Shown in pieces: positions 12,034-22,905 of a DNA stretch of 64,000 bases; positions within the stretch are counted from its first letter, which is position 1; each line of letters opens with the position of its first letter. The DNA comes from Chaetoderma sp. LZ-2023a (lineage: Eukaryota; Mollusca; Caudofoveata; Chaetodermatida; Chaetodermatidae), in assembly GCA_034401795.1 (NCBI GenBank), contig CM067372.1, forward strand, positions 38,352,494-38,416,493, read 5' to 3'. The position numbers were made by a program, and so were the translations under genes. Under the pieces are notes generated by a model that was not told the origin of the DNA, made no database searches, and was given only the letters and a program-made list of their open reading frames with translations.

Positions 12034-12605
12034 TTGTATCACACAAGAGGGCTAGGTAAATATGTTTGAAGTAATTGCTTAATTCAAGCAATGTTTGAAT
12101 GTAATATATCTGTGATTTCCCCGTCTGTCGAAATAGTACCGGGGTACCCCTTTAATTACGGGTATTATCTAAATTAATTATAATTAGGGCTAATTAATGT
12201 CAGTTACATATGGCAACAGACATTTCCAAAAGGTCAAGGTGTGTACTAAGATGTTTTGGCATTAAAAATCTGTTGCCAGGGGTGGACCACGAAAATTATT
12301 TTTTTCAGCATCTGGCTACTGAACTAAGTGTGTTACGTACAGCTCTAAAAGAACCTGAGCGAGCCAAGGCTGAGGATAAGAAAGGACGGCCCAAGAAGAA
12401 AGACTTCTTCTTCTTCTAAACTAATTTGATTGGAATTGGTTATTATAGTAAGAGATTCAAAATTAAAATCAAATTAATTTCGAAATATTCCACACCATAT
12501 GATTTCTCTGAAACTGTGATAGGGGACTTCCGGTGTTAAAAAAGTTAATCAATTCTGTTTGGAACAAGAACATGTTTTCATGGCATCGTGAACTTGTATA
12601 TATTA
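12034..12605. other. Spacer with a small ORF of unknown status
   Basis: A 69-codon ORF (12210-12419, +) ends in a lysine- and phenylalanine-rich tail. Its middle (12258-12345) is the inverted partner of the repeat at 7079-7165, so it is more likely dispersed-repeat sequence than a gene. Confidence 0.4.
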
Positions 12606-12810
12606 TACAGTAAAGCTCAGAAATAATTTCATTATGTTCCCAAAACAAAATAAAGCCTACTTTTGAATATTTTGGACTTCTTGCTGCAAAAGGTATCAAT
12701 GACTTCAAATCAAATCAAATCAGGTCCAAAATATTCAACAAAACATTTTTACATCGTGTTCAATATTGTACTAACTGACATGTTTTTGTTCTGGAAACAG
12801 CTCAACTTAC
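12606..12810. mobile_element. MITE family B copy
   Basis: The outer arms read AAAGCTCAGAAATAATTTCA on the left and TGTTTTTGTTCTGGAAACAG on the right. They flank a central palindrome (TTTTGAATATTTTGGACTTC ... GTCCAAAATATTCAACAAAA). A CAAAT run lies near 12705-12721. Related copies: 15400-15592, 22795-22905, 54545-54704 and 60243-60385. Confidence 0.7.
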
Positions 12811-13387
12811 GTGCATATTGAACAAGGGGCGTCGCAAGTGCTAGGGCAAGTGCTCGGGCAGTTGCTATACCCAGTAATTTCTACAAAGACGACACCCCAC
12901 CCCACCCCACCCCACCAACCACCCTCGTCTGGCTAGGCACACAGATACTGCCCTAACGATGTGTGACGCCCCCTGTCGTTGTGTCTTTTCAGAGTGAATC
13001 TTTGCCAAATTCACCATTTTTATATCTTTAAGGGAGGCAACCCTTTGAGTAGAAATAATCAAGGGAGATAATGAAGCATTTTGCGTAAACAACCCATGTT
13101 ACGGTATCGGGTATTATATGTACTACTCTTGTGTTAAATTAGCCCTTAAACCCCTCTTGTGTCAACCGCGTCTCAAAGCGCTCAAAATGATATTCATATA
13201 AATGTGCAATTTAATGGTCAAGAATTTTCAATAAAGTTCAGATTTTTGTACTTGAATTTGCAAAAATATCCGTCTGTGCCCCTGCAAATGCACATTTATC
13301 AAGACATCTACAGACGTGGGTTTTGAGCGGCGTGAACAGGAAATGGTTAATGGGCAAGAAATTTCAAATTTAAGAATTAGCCGGTGT
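12811..13387. other. Spacer
   Basis: A CCCCA tract lies near 12894-12915. No gene recognised. Confidence 0.4.
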
Positions 13388-13500
13388 TCATTTGAGGACC
13401 AAGAGGACAATTTTTGAAAATTTACCACTGGAATGACTGGCTCGTTCGTTCACCGAGCCAGTCATTCCAGTTGTAAATTTTCAAAATAGCCCTCGCATGA
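13388..13500. mobile_element. Foldback MITE family C copy
   Basis: An inverted repeat whose arms contain TTTACCACTGGAATGACTGG and the mirror GCCAGTCATTCCAGTTGTAA, joined by an unpaired loop of about 10 bp. The family shares the outer motif GACCAAGAG(A)AGACTATTTT. Other copies: 13628-13762, 17877-17985, 18092-18224, 50196-50300, 54450-54540, 59165-59285 and 59895-60065. Confidence 0.75.
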
Positions 13501-13627
13501 CGCTCCAATGACCGTTCCTCCCGACCATTGTGGAGACGGTTTAGGCAGGCATATGACCATGATAATGATAAGTTGACATCAGAGTGGTTAATGGTCATGC
13601 GGGCTAAGTACAACTGATACTGAGGTC

Positions 13628-13762
13628 CTCTGGAAGAATTGACATTTGCAGACCAAGAGAATAATATAGTGACAATTGTGCACAGAAATGACAGACTCGA
13701 TAAGCAAGCCAGTCATTTCAGTGGTAATTTTTCAAAAATTGTCTCCTCTTAGTCGGCAAATG
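13628..13762. mobile_element. Foldback MITE family C, diverged copy
   Basis: It begins TTGACATTTGCAGACCAAG and ends GGCAAATGGACATTGA. The internal arms are CAGAAATGACAGACTCG and AGCCAGTCATTTCAGTGG, so the foldback is intact but degenerate. Confidence 0.65.
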
Positions 13763-14129
13763 GACATTGACTAAGTCAAACAACTTTGATTTTCTTGACC
13801 TTTAATGCAATGACCTTGAGAAATATTCATTCACATGCCAACAGAACGAAATCTTTGTCAATTCCAGTGGTGAAAATTATTTACGTAACTAGTGTTCTCT
13901 TGGACAGCACTGAGCTAAGATTTCAATTCACTTGAGAAATCGTGATCATTTAAGAGTTAGCATCGCGAACGCTTTGAGAAACTGTTGACAGCTGAGCTGT
14001 TAATACAAACACAATAATGCGTGTCTACGTGAAGTCATCATACCACGTGACCTTTGAAGACGAGCTTTAGCTTCCAAAGCGACAACTGTGTTAATTAAAC
14101 AATCTTAAAGACCCGCAGTCACATCAGAG
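13763..14129. other. Spacer
   Basis: No gene or repeat recognised. Confidence 0.4.
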
Positions 14130-14456
14130 TGCTTGCAAATAAAATTGATAAAACTGTATCCTTTTAGAGGCTTAACTTATCAATGCAATGAAACAAAACA
14201 AATCGTAACATATGATAATTTCATTTTGTATAAAATAATATAATTTTGAAGTTGTGAAATTGAATTAGTAGAGACACGCATCCATGATCCCTAACTCAAA
14301 TTCACAATTTCAAAACTTATAGTTAATTTATATAACATGAACCATCATACTAAAGATTTATTTCGCTTCATTACATTAATTTGGATACACGGTGTAAGCC
14401 TTTAGAAGTATACAGTTTTATTTCCAAGCAGTTTGGTGTGAATATGTGTCTTTAAA
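14130..14456. mobile_element. Foldback MITE family D copy
   Basis: A long imperfect inverted repeat. The left arm has CCTTTTAGAGGCTTAAC and AATGAAACAAAACAAATCG. The right arm has AAAGATTTATTTCGCTTCAT and AAGCCTTTAGAAGTATACAG. The right terminus, GTGTGAATATGTGTCTTTAA, matches the other copies (19573-19878 and 59672-60112). Confidence 0.75.
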
Positions 14457-14665
14457 ATTAAATTATACTAATCATAATTTATACAAAAATACTGTATTTT
14501 GTTTTTCATACACAAATTTATTTTAATAAATAATTATATCTTAAATCGTTGTGAATCTTGCATGCCCTCATTTCAAACTGGACCTTTGGCCTTAACCAGG
14601 GCAAACGTAGGGTAAATTGTGAACGCTAGGGCCTATAACGCACATTTATTTCCACATCTACTAAA
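14457..14665. other. Spacer
   Basis: Very AT-rich DNA with no gene recognised. Confidence 0.4.
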
Positions 14666-15256
14666 ACTCGATACACACGACACAAAAAGTTGTATGCAAC
14701 ATGTTGTACATAACAAGTTGTACCGTGTGTACACACTTACAACATGTATGCAACAGGTTGGATGAAAAAAATAGAACAGTGTTCTATTTTCATCCATCCT
14801 TTTCATCCTATAAGTTATATACAACAAGTTGTACTGTGTGTATCGGTTTCATCTAACATTTTATGCAACCAATCAATGGACTTTCTAGTTTAGCTATTCC
14901 CCGCCCATCTCTAGCTAAGCTCCACCCACACTTCGCCCGTGTACAACATGTTCTAAGCGCTTATGCTTAAATCTTAATCGAGTCATTCATTCTGTAATTA
15001 ATTATGACGTCATCCTACACGTCACGTAGTTTATTATCACGTTATAATTTTGTTGAACTTTACGAGGAGTACGAGTGTTTATTTAATGTGCACAAATGTT
15101 GTCTGTAACTTGTTGGCCCGTGTGTACTGTCAGAACCAACTTGTTGTATGCAACTTGTTGGCCCGTGTGTACTGTCAGAACCAACTTGTTGTATGCAACT
15201 TGTTGGCTCGTGTGTACTGTCGGAAACAACTTGTTGTGTCGTGTGTATCGAGCTTA
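14666..15256. mobile_element. Inverted-terminal-repeat element E, with nested MITE A and an internal tandem repeat
   Basis: The left end, AACTCGATACACACGACACA (from 14666), is mirrored at the right end, TTGTGTCGTGTGTATCGAGC (to ~15254); the ~25-bp termini match at all but two or three positions. The interior is rich in ACAAGTTGTA-type short palindromes and holds a MITE A fragment (about 14877-15048) and a 45-bp tandem repeat (15098-15240). There is no coding capacity. No target duplication is evident. Confidence 0.7.
15098..15240. repeat. 45-bp tandem repeat, ~3 copies
   Basis: Units start TTGTTGTATGCAACTTGTTG and continue through GTGTGTACTGTCAG. Copies are nearly identical and lie at the right end of element E. 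Confidence 0.9.
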
Positions 15257-15399
15257 ACACTAAGGGGGCTTAGGCGGCCCTCCACAGCAGTACTAGTTTG
15301 GACACCTGATGAGAGGGGACAGAGTGGACCATTATTAATCCATTACATGCTGCACAAACATTTACATTTAATTAAAATTAAACCATTTTGTAAATAAGG
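15257..15399. other. Short spacer
   Basis: Nothing recognisable. Confidence 0.4.
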
Positions 15400-15592
15400 T
15401 AACCAGTTTCTAAAACCAAAACAGAAACATGTTCGTTAGAAAGTAATGTTCTGTTGAATATTGTGAACATAATTGGACTGCAGGCAGCAATGTCTTGCAA
15501 TCCAATTCATGTTCAAAATAGTCAACAGTACGTTTTATTTTTTATTTTTGGAAACAGGCTAGGTTATTTCTCAGCTGTACTTTAGTATTATT
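15400..15592. mobile_element. MITE family B copy
   Basis: The central palindrome is TTCTGTTGAATATTGTGAAC / GTTCAAAATAGTCAACAG around AATTGGACTGCAGGCAGC. The right arm ends AGGTTATTTCTCAGCTGTAC, matching the terminus of the 54545-54704 copy. Confidence 0.72.
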
Positions 15593-15898
15593 TCTATTAA
15601 TCTAATTATTAACGATACAATAACTCAATTTGTTATGAAAATAAGTTGGCCTTTTATTCATTCAGTTCATGTGCCAATCCTTGAAGGAAGGGGGGGGGGG
15701 GGGGAGGAGGAGACTTGTCAACGTGTGTCCTGTTCGGCAGATACTAAACATTATTGTATGCCGTTGTTAGTTTGACATTCCAGCAAGTCCTGTTACAATT
15801 CTCGTACATTTCAGCGCATTAATCATGTGCCCACATCAGAGCCTATCAGAGCTAATGGAACGCGGACAGGTATCCAATCAGAACACGATGCTGCTGAA

Positions 15899-15927
15899 AG
15901 TTGTTGCTGCCTTAGGCAGCAACAACT
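15899..15927. repeat. Perfect 13-bp-stem hairpin
   Basis: AGTTGTTGCTGCC - TTA - GGCAGCAACAACT. The stem resembles the GTTGCTGCC/GGCAGCAAC centre of MITE A, so it may be a leftover centre of that family. A related looser hairpin lies at 18764-18815. Confidence 0.85.
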
Positions 15928-16835
15928 TAAAGCAAACTGTTTTTCAAAATGATCACCAGAAGCGTTGGTTTATTGGAACTGAATAATTAGCTCCACAGAG
16001 GTACGATTGATTGGAAGTGTTGACCCGCTATAAGGTGGGCGACTGATTATAATCACAACACAGTGCAAAGCGCACAGGAATTTCTAATATGTTTAGAAAT
16101 AAAAATAAACAGAATGATATGGAGTCGGTCAGTCAATAAATATAACGGGTCGTTTATTTCGCTAATGGCTTATGACTATGCATGCAGAGATGTGTTTGGA
16201 TGCATTTGATTTAAGTTCATAATAAATTTCACAATAAGTTCACAACCACCACGACCACGACTCTCCCACCACTACCACCACCACCCACCCCCACTTCTAA
16301 ACCTGAGTAGACCTACAACACTCGCGGAATACGGAAATACCGTTAGAATCAGTACGGATACGAGACGAATGATGCTTCCCTTCTGATACGTGCGCGCTCA
16401 CTCCATGAGTATGATAGGCAGTAGTGTTATTTTAGATCTACCACCTACTCGGCACCACCTACTCACCACCGCCACCAGCACCGGTAGAGATTTTCCTCCA
16501 CAACTACAGCCACCGGTGATGACATCATCCCAGTCAGGAGAGTGCGTGCCGTGTGCATAGGGTTTGTTTACGTTCGTATACTCCTCTGCTGACTTCTGTA
16601 GGTGTTAGGAAGAGCGGCTTGAGACTGGAGAACCCAGAGGCGATTAGATCGGCCTAGCTATATTATTATTCATACGTGAAAACCAATTAGAAGATTCGAG
16701 CTATCTCTATACGCTGACAGATTGCCCGCCAAACTAACAGCCATTCAAACTTAAATACGAACTATTCAACGGATAATATTATATTGTTATAAAACGTGTG
16801 TGTGCGTTCAGTATCGTTGAGGATTTACCAGCGCA
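15928..16835 (+). promoter_or_regulatory. Upstream region and probable 5' UTR of the PDZ-LIM gene
   Basis: No other gene is recognised here. A stop (TGA 16818-16820) in frame with the PDZ-LIM start lies six codons upstream, so the coding region begins at 16836. The transcription start, any non-coding first exon and promoter elements cannot be fixed by eye. Confidence 0.35.
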
Positions 16836-16955
16836 ATGTCAGAAGGCCAGGGCGAAACGTTTTCCTTGCAGCTCCAGCGGCCGGATCAGGGCGTTCCGTG
16901 GGGTTTCCGCTTGCAGGGCGGGGTCGATTTTAGCACACCACTCTCCGTGCAGGTG
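16836..16955 (+). CDS. PDZ-LIM exon 1: N-terminal half of the PDZ domain
   Basis: It encodes residues 1-40. The start ATG at 16836 has G at -3 and an in-frame TGA six codons upstream. Residues ~6-14 form the first PDZ strand (E-T-F-S-L-Q-L-Q-R). P-W-G-F-R-L-Q-G-G (~22-30) is the carboxylate-binding loop in the P-W-G-F form characteristic of the PDLIM/Zasp group. The exon ends in L-S-V-Q-V at a consensus donor GTAAGT (16956-16961) in phase 0. The following intron is extremely long, so this short exon is easily missed by gene finders. Confidence 0.9.
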
Positions 16956-17876
16956 GTAAGTTCAATAATGATAATGTGAAAGAATGATTTAAAACATAAT
17001 GGTTGATCGACGTATAAAGCGTGTGCGTGTGCGTGAGTGCGTGTACGCTAAGACGCTTCCCAACGAACGAGCTCGCTCGCAGAATAAAGCCTATCTGAGT
17101 TCTATCTAGCAGCTATTACTGCCATTTTGTCATTGCAATGCCGTAGACAATTTATTGTCAGCATTTTCATACGTCGATAGCATATGTTTCGAATGTAACC
17201 CTTTCAACCCTACAGGACATATATTGATAATATGATAAGTTCTCTGCCAAGTAATCTGTTTAATATTTTTTAATTACTTTAATTTGAAGCTGCGTCGTCC
17301 AATAGGCCCCATAATGGCTATGTTTGGCCGTTTTGTACTGAAATGGAGATTTAAATTTCTGGGATAGAAGAGTTTTACCGAAATAACCTATATTTCCGAC
17401 CTGACCAAGCACACATGACACTGTCCCAGCACATGTCACACAATCTGGGCTTGTATCGATAACATCGATTTATATGCCCATGCTATTGACAGTATCTGTT
17501 ATTCTCTGAACCCTAATTATGATAGCTGACGTTCCAGTTTATACTATACGGTTGCTGAATGTCGTCATCGTCATCGTATTTACCTAATATTGCAACGTGT
17601 TTCATCAACAATTATAAATATTAATAACGTAGTGTATCACGCGCGTTGCGTTCTTGTATATGCCTATTAGGTCTGTGTTTTATTTGCGTGGTGGAGGATG
17701 CATTACGCACATATTTTCATCGATATGTTAAAATTTGAGTCACTCTATTAAAGATGTCAGGTCTTCGGATTCAAACCGTCCCGAATAATGAATAAACTGA
17801 TATTGTTACATATTAACATACACATTTAACCCTTTAATGACTAAATTTGTTCAAAAAATTAAAAATATATACTTGT
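16956..17876. other. Start of intron 1, no feature recognised
   Basis: GTGTGCGTGTGCGTG-type low complexity follows soon after the donor. The rest is plain intronic DNA. Confidence 0.5.
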
Positions 17877-17985
17877 TGAATGTCCATTTGCAGGCCAAGA
17901 GAAGACTATTTTTTTAAATTTACCACTGGAATGACTGGCTCGGTGATAAAAAATAGTCTTCTCTTGGCCTGAAAATGGACATTCC
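17877..17985. mobile_element. Foldback MITE family C copy
   Basis: The left arm GAATGTCCATTTGCAGGCCA and the right arm TTGGCCTGAAAATGGACATTC bracket AGAAGACTATTTTTT and its mirror. The loop is asymmetrical because the second ACTGGAATGACTGG arm is missing. Flanks read CCCTTTAATG. Confidence 0.8.
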
Positions 17986-18091
17986 CAAAGGCCGGTTTGG
18001 GCCGGCTTCGTCGTGAAAGGGTTAAAATACATGGATCTTAACCCTTTAACAACACCCCTGTCAGCCAAAAACGGCTTCTTAGTGGTCTTGG

Positions 18092-18224
18092 AAAATGTCC
18101 ATTTACAGACCAAGAGAAGACTATTTTTTTTATTTTATCACTGGAATGACTGGATCGGTTATGGTTATTCCAATGGTAAATTTTCAAAAATAGTCTTCTC
18201 TTGGTCTAAAAATTGACATTTTCT
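18092..18224. mobile_element. Foldback MITE family C, most intact copy
   Basis: Arms run AAATGTCCATTTACAGACCA ... AGAAGACTATTTTTT ... CACTGGAATGACTGG on the left and mirror on the right (ATTCCAATGGTAAATTTTCA, AATAGTCTTCTCTTGGTCTA, AATTGACATTTTC). It lies 107 bp after the previous copy, and both sit next to AACCCTTTAA-type flanks. Confidence 0.85.
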
Positions 18225-19572
18225 GAGGAGTTTTAAATTTTCCTGAACGAATTAGAGGGATAGGTGGTTAATGATTTTATGATGCAGAGAATTATACATG
18301 GCATATATAAGATAAGCTAGAATAGACGGCCCTATTTACAGCGCCCTGAATATTCGCTTTGAAGTTGATTTGAAATTGATCACCTGTGTATTCTCACCTG
18401 CCGCTATTCAGCGTCATCATTCATCCGTACAGCCACACGTCAAATAGCTGGATAGTTCACATTTTTGAGTTATAACGAATTCGACTTCGCCTATACCATT
18501 GTATTCGACTAGGCTCGACCTAACACGTTATTACTGAATGAACAAAAGACGCCATTGTGTAAAACGACAGTAGATTATGTCGTTATTCATTGTGTGAATA
18601 ATGTGGCTGAATGTTATTCAGAGATGAGAATCTTCCTCTTTTCTGATGATTTCCTCTTAAAAAGTTGCCCGAATGTATCTTTTGGTAGGGTAGGTAATGT
18701 TCCTCCTCTTTCCTGACATTTCGTCTTTTTTCGTTGGACCATTCTCATACCTGGTTGTTGCTGTCATAGGCCTGGGAGTTATGACAGCAACAGCTTTCAC
18801 CCTCTCAGCAACTCCGCGCTACCAAAGATCATTACGCAGTGTCAGTTATCTAATGCAAATGTAACTCGACTACGCAAGTAGCTAGACTGAGAACCCAGCA
18901 GTGGGTGGTGTGTTCAGGTCACCAAGTCATAACGTTTTTGAATATTCGAAAACACGCTTCAAAGTTGTTTAACTTGGATTTGGGTCACATGGGCGGGTCT
19001 AGGACTGTGGTTTAGAGGAGACGAAATTGGGAAGTGGGGTGGGGGAGGTGTCTGGGACGGAGGCCCACTCCCATTGTTGGGGGTGTCGGAACTCCCCCCC
19101 CCCCGGAATATTTGAAAATTAGACGCTCTGAGAAGCCACTTCATACACTCTGTGATAGATATCACCATTACCTTACTTTCTAACTTTGCATATTATTAAT
19201 AAAAATTTATAAACTATGAGTGAACAGAGGGGTGTGGGGTGGGGTGTGGGCGATCGCTCGCCTCTGATCACCCACCCCACCGCCGCTGGATCCGCCCATG
19301 ATCAGTGTGATTTATTTGGGGTTAGTTGGTGGTTGGATGGTGTGTGGGAAAACGCCTTCGTGTAGTGTGTGCATATACAGGCTGGTGTTTCTTATAGATT
19401 GACGCATGTGTGTACATAATGTAAACTGTATCTATTCAGAATCACGAATTTCTATTTAACTCTACAGTGCAACTAGTAAGTTATGTTTCCAAAGCAAAAA
19501 TTGAAACGTTAAATTTTGAACACGATATAAGAGATGGTCTGTTGGATATTTTTGGCTTAATTTGCAAAATGA
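18225..19572. other. Intron 1 spacer
   Basis: It contains a hairpin at 18764-18815 (TTGTTGCTGTCAT ... ATGACAGCAACAG) and G- and C-rich runs near 19035-19105. No coding region recognised. Confidence 0.45.
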
Positions 19573-19878
19573 CTGAAAATTAAATTGTTTAAATTGTATA
19601 CTTTTAGAGGCTTAACCTGTGGGCGGGCCTAGATGTAATGAAACGAAATAAATCTTAACATATGATTTCATTACGTATAAATTAATATGATTTTTTATGG
19701 ACTCGTGCCTCTAATTCAATTTCACAACTTAAAAATTATGTTAATTTATATGAATTGAAGTCACCATATATTAAGATTTATTTCGCTTCATTACATCTAG
19801 GCCCACAATTTAAGCTTCTAAACGTATACAATTTAAACAATTTTATTTCAGTAACTGTGGTGTGAATATGCACCTTTA
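19573..19878. mobile_element. Foldback MITE family D, best-preserved copy
   Basis: The left arm is ATTAAATTGTTTAAATTGTA then CTTTTAGAGGCTTAA. The mirror right arm is TTAAGCTTCTAAACGTATAC then AATTTAAACAATTTTATTTC. Inner arms AATGAAACGAAATAAATCTT and AAGATTTATTTCGCTTCATT pair almost perfectly. The right end GTGAATATGCACCTTTAA matches the 60.1-kb copy. Confidence 0.85.
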
Positions 19879-21067
19879 ATTTGTTTTGTAACCGCGTTAA
19901 GTTATTACCTGCGCTGCACTGTGCCCTGATAGTGCATGTTAATTCCATGTCTGTAACAAGACACCTAACCTATTTCTGCATACCTCTGGAATGTCAGCGA
20001 AAATGTGTCCCCTTTTCACTTATCATAAAATCGTGCTAACCTGTCACGTCAACGCACAGCGCATAGTAGCTAACTAATAGGGCTGTATGGTTACACTTCA
20101 TAAAGGAATGTTACAGATTGGTACAAATGCAAAGTGGCATACATTACGATATCTACTTATCCAGCTTGCTCACGTGCAATATTGAAGGGCATGAACGGGT
20201 CAGTGTGTGGACGAAGAGGTTAGGTCATGTCATGATGTGGTGGACGTTATGCATTCAGAAGCTGTGCATTGGCTGCAGCATGATGAAGGACGAAGTTTGT
20301 TTTAAAATTAATATGTGGAACCAGTGTCATATCTATCGCGGGTAGGTGCGTTGGGCATTATTTTCCGAGATTATTTCTTCAACATACTATTAGTCGGAAT
20401 GCAACCAATCAACCAATAGCTTCTTATGAGTCTGGCAGTATTATAATTTTAAAATTTTGTTATAAAAATATTTCCCCATTTGCCCGTCTGAAATGATTTA
20501 GATTAATGTAAAAACTATAGGTTGGTTTTGGAAACACGTGAACTTATTTATTAGCTGTACTGTATTACACACCGCGTTATAGGCACTGCGCATAAAATAC
20601 CTTTCATTATTAATTAATTCGATTAGGCCTACGGCATAGATACAATTTGCCACCACACAGTCTGAAAGTACAAGCGTAAACTTTAAGACAAACTGGTGGT
20701 TGGCAGAGAATCAAGATGGCCGCGTTCCACCGCCTTGACAGATCTCATTAATACAGTGAGCTGGAAACAACTGACATCCACTCTTGTCTTGGCAGTTCTG
20801 TGTTTATCATATAGCCGGTATATGAATCACGCCCGGGTCGTCTATATATGGAGAGCCCGTCCATGCTTGTAATAGCACCCAGCACCTGGCATTGGCTTCC
20901 ATTTCATAGAGCCGCTAAGAACACACGAGATGTGCACTAACCTGGTGCGTTTCGTAACGCTTACAGGTTACCTTGAATTGCCTATCTATGCGTGGTAGGC
21001 ACATTATATCGCGAATGTATTCCTAGTATAAATGACAGTGGTCAGTGTTCAGATGGATAAAGATCAT

Positions 21068-21103
<36 letters not shown>

Positions 21104-22794
21104 GCAGAAACTGTCCATCAAACCCTAGGGTTACAGTAAACACAAAAACACTACAGAAACAGGCCGGACAGGAACATCATCATCATCAGCAGCAGCAGCA
21201 GAAGCAGCATCGGTAGTGCCTCCTTTCTCACTATTTACTGACACCATGGGAACACAGACGATTATTAATTATGATTTAATTTATGAAAGGCGTGCTAATT
21301 AATAGGCCTATATTGTGCCACATAATAACATTGGATAGATTTTCAGACTATTCCGCGATCTGCATAAACGACATAATTTTTCTAGATTTTGAGAATGCAC
21401 GTTGATGCGCAGAAACATGGCGTTGCTACCACGTCGTTTCATAGGTGTGCTACTGGCACAATCGTCTAAGACTCTAAATTACATACCATTTAGTTCCAGG
21501 AAGGGGCGCCGGCGTTTATTTTCAGCTGATCATGCACTATGTAGAGTGAAACATGTCTATATCAGACACATGCTTTTGGGAGAACCAGGCGGTGGTTCTT
21601 TAAGACAGGTGGTCGTATTGTCACAGTTTTAGCGAATCGGTAGTGTGTGGTCACAGAGATCTACTGTTGTAAACATCTTGCATTAGGAGACCGCCTGCCA
21701 TCTGTTACCATGTTTTGGCGGCCCATACAGAGACCGTTGTAAACAGGTTTAACGGTATCTGCTATCTAGAGAATAGACAATTTGCAATAAATATCTATAG
21801 GCTACAAGGTATGCACGCATCACCACATCAAAGCTTAGAGTAATGGTATTAATGTCATGTCTTAAGTAGAGATATCCCATTAAAACATGGCACAGTTAAT
21901 TAACCACACCTGAGGTCGGGCCTTCAGGTGGACATCGTACCTGCCCTGAACTTTAACACACACACCCACCCCACACACCCCCCCCCCCCCACACACACAC
22001 CTCAGAACAGGAGCTTCAAGTATTGATGGGTCGTTTGCGCAACTGCAAGAACATCGCATGATAGCACAAATAATGTCTGTCTATAGGTTTCACCAGAACC
22101 ACTCGAGAACGTGAAGATGACCACACGGCGTGAACTACTGCCGAGAACAAGGAGTGGCCCCCCCCCCCCTTGCTGATTACAAGCCTATCTTTAAGAAAAT
22201 GACCCTGGATGAAGTGTTATTGTCGAAGCGTGCATGAACGGAGCAAAGAAAACTGGCATTGTTGATACAAATACGATTGATAATCTCACTTCTATTGTGT
22301 ATACCCTATACCTGACGAATCATGCTGGACATTAACACTTTGTGCAACGTTGCTGGCTATGTTGAACCTACCTATTGGCCATACAGTCTGTCCCTTCCAT
22401 TTGACGGTCAAGGGTAGGCGCTGCAGTCGGATATGGACTAAGATGGCTGGATTCTGACCTCGGCCCGAATAGTTAAGAGACTAGGAAAACATGTTCCTGG
22501 GCGAAGTCATCGCGTGCCTGTTAGCCTGTAAAACCGTACCCTTCTTTTAAAATATGGTCAAATCTGTTTGAAAATTGCACCTTTTGGAACGACACATGGG
22601 TGTAAAATACCGAGAACTTCCACTGTGGCATCTGATTCATAACATGATGTTATCTAAACGTTCATGCTGTCATAGAACCTAGATTCGATATGATCTGAGT
22701 GTATTACCCAAAGAGTGTTATATGCACTGGCGTACTGCTGAAGCGTTATCCGTTTTCATTAATGACCGATGACGTCATGTCACGTGTCAGATGT
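19879..22794. other. Intron 1 spacer with microsatellites
   Basis: It contains a partial MITE B end near 20505-20570, a (CT)n run 21070-21101, CATCAT/CAGCAG runs 21177-21209, and C- and CA-rich tracts near 21958-22003 and 22157-22170. A 75-codon ORF (20118-20345, +) and a 76-codon ORF (21402-21632, +) match nothing I know. Confidence 0.45.
21070..21101. repeat. (CT)n microsatellite
   Basis: An uninterrupted run of about 15 CT dinucleotides. Confidence 0.95.
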
Positions 22795-22905
22795 CACAAA
22801 TCCAATAATGTTCAAAATACTCAACAAATCATTCCTACATCGTGTTCGAAATTGTACAAACTAACATGTTTTTGTTTTGGAAACATTAAATCTGTCTTAG
22901 ATTCA
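22795..22905. mobile_element. MITE family B, right half only
   Basis: GTTCAAAATACTCAACAAAT followed by ACATCGTGTTCGAAATTGTA and GTTTTTGTTTTGGAAACATT. This is the same order as the right half of the 12606-12810 copy. Confidence 0.65.
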
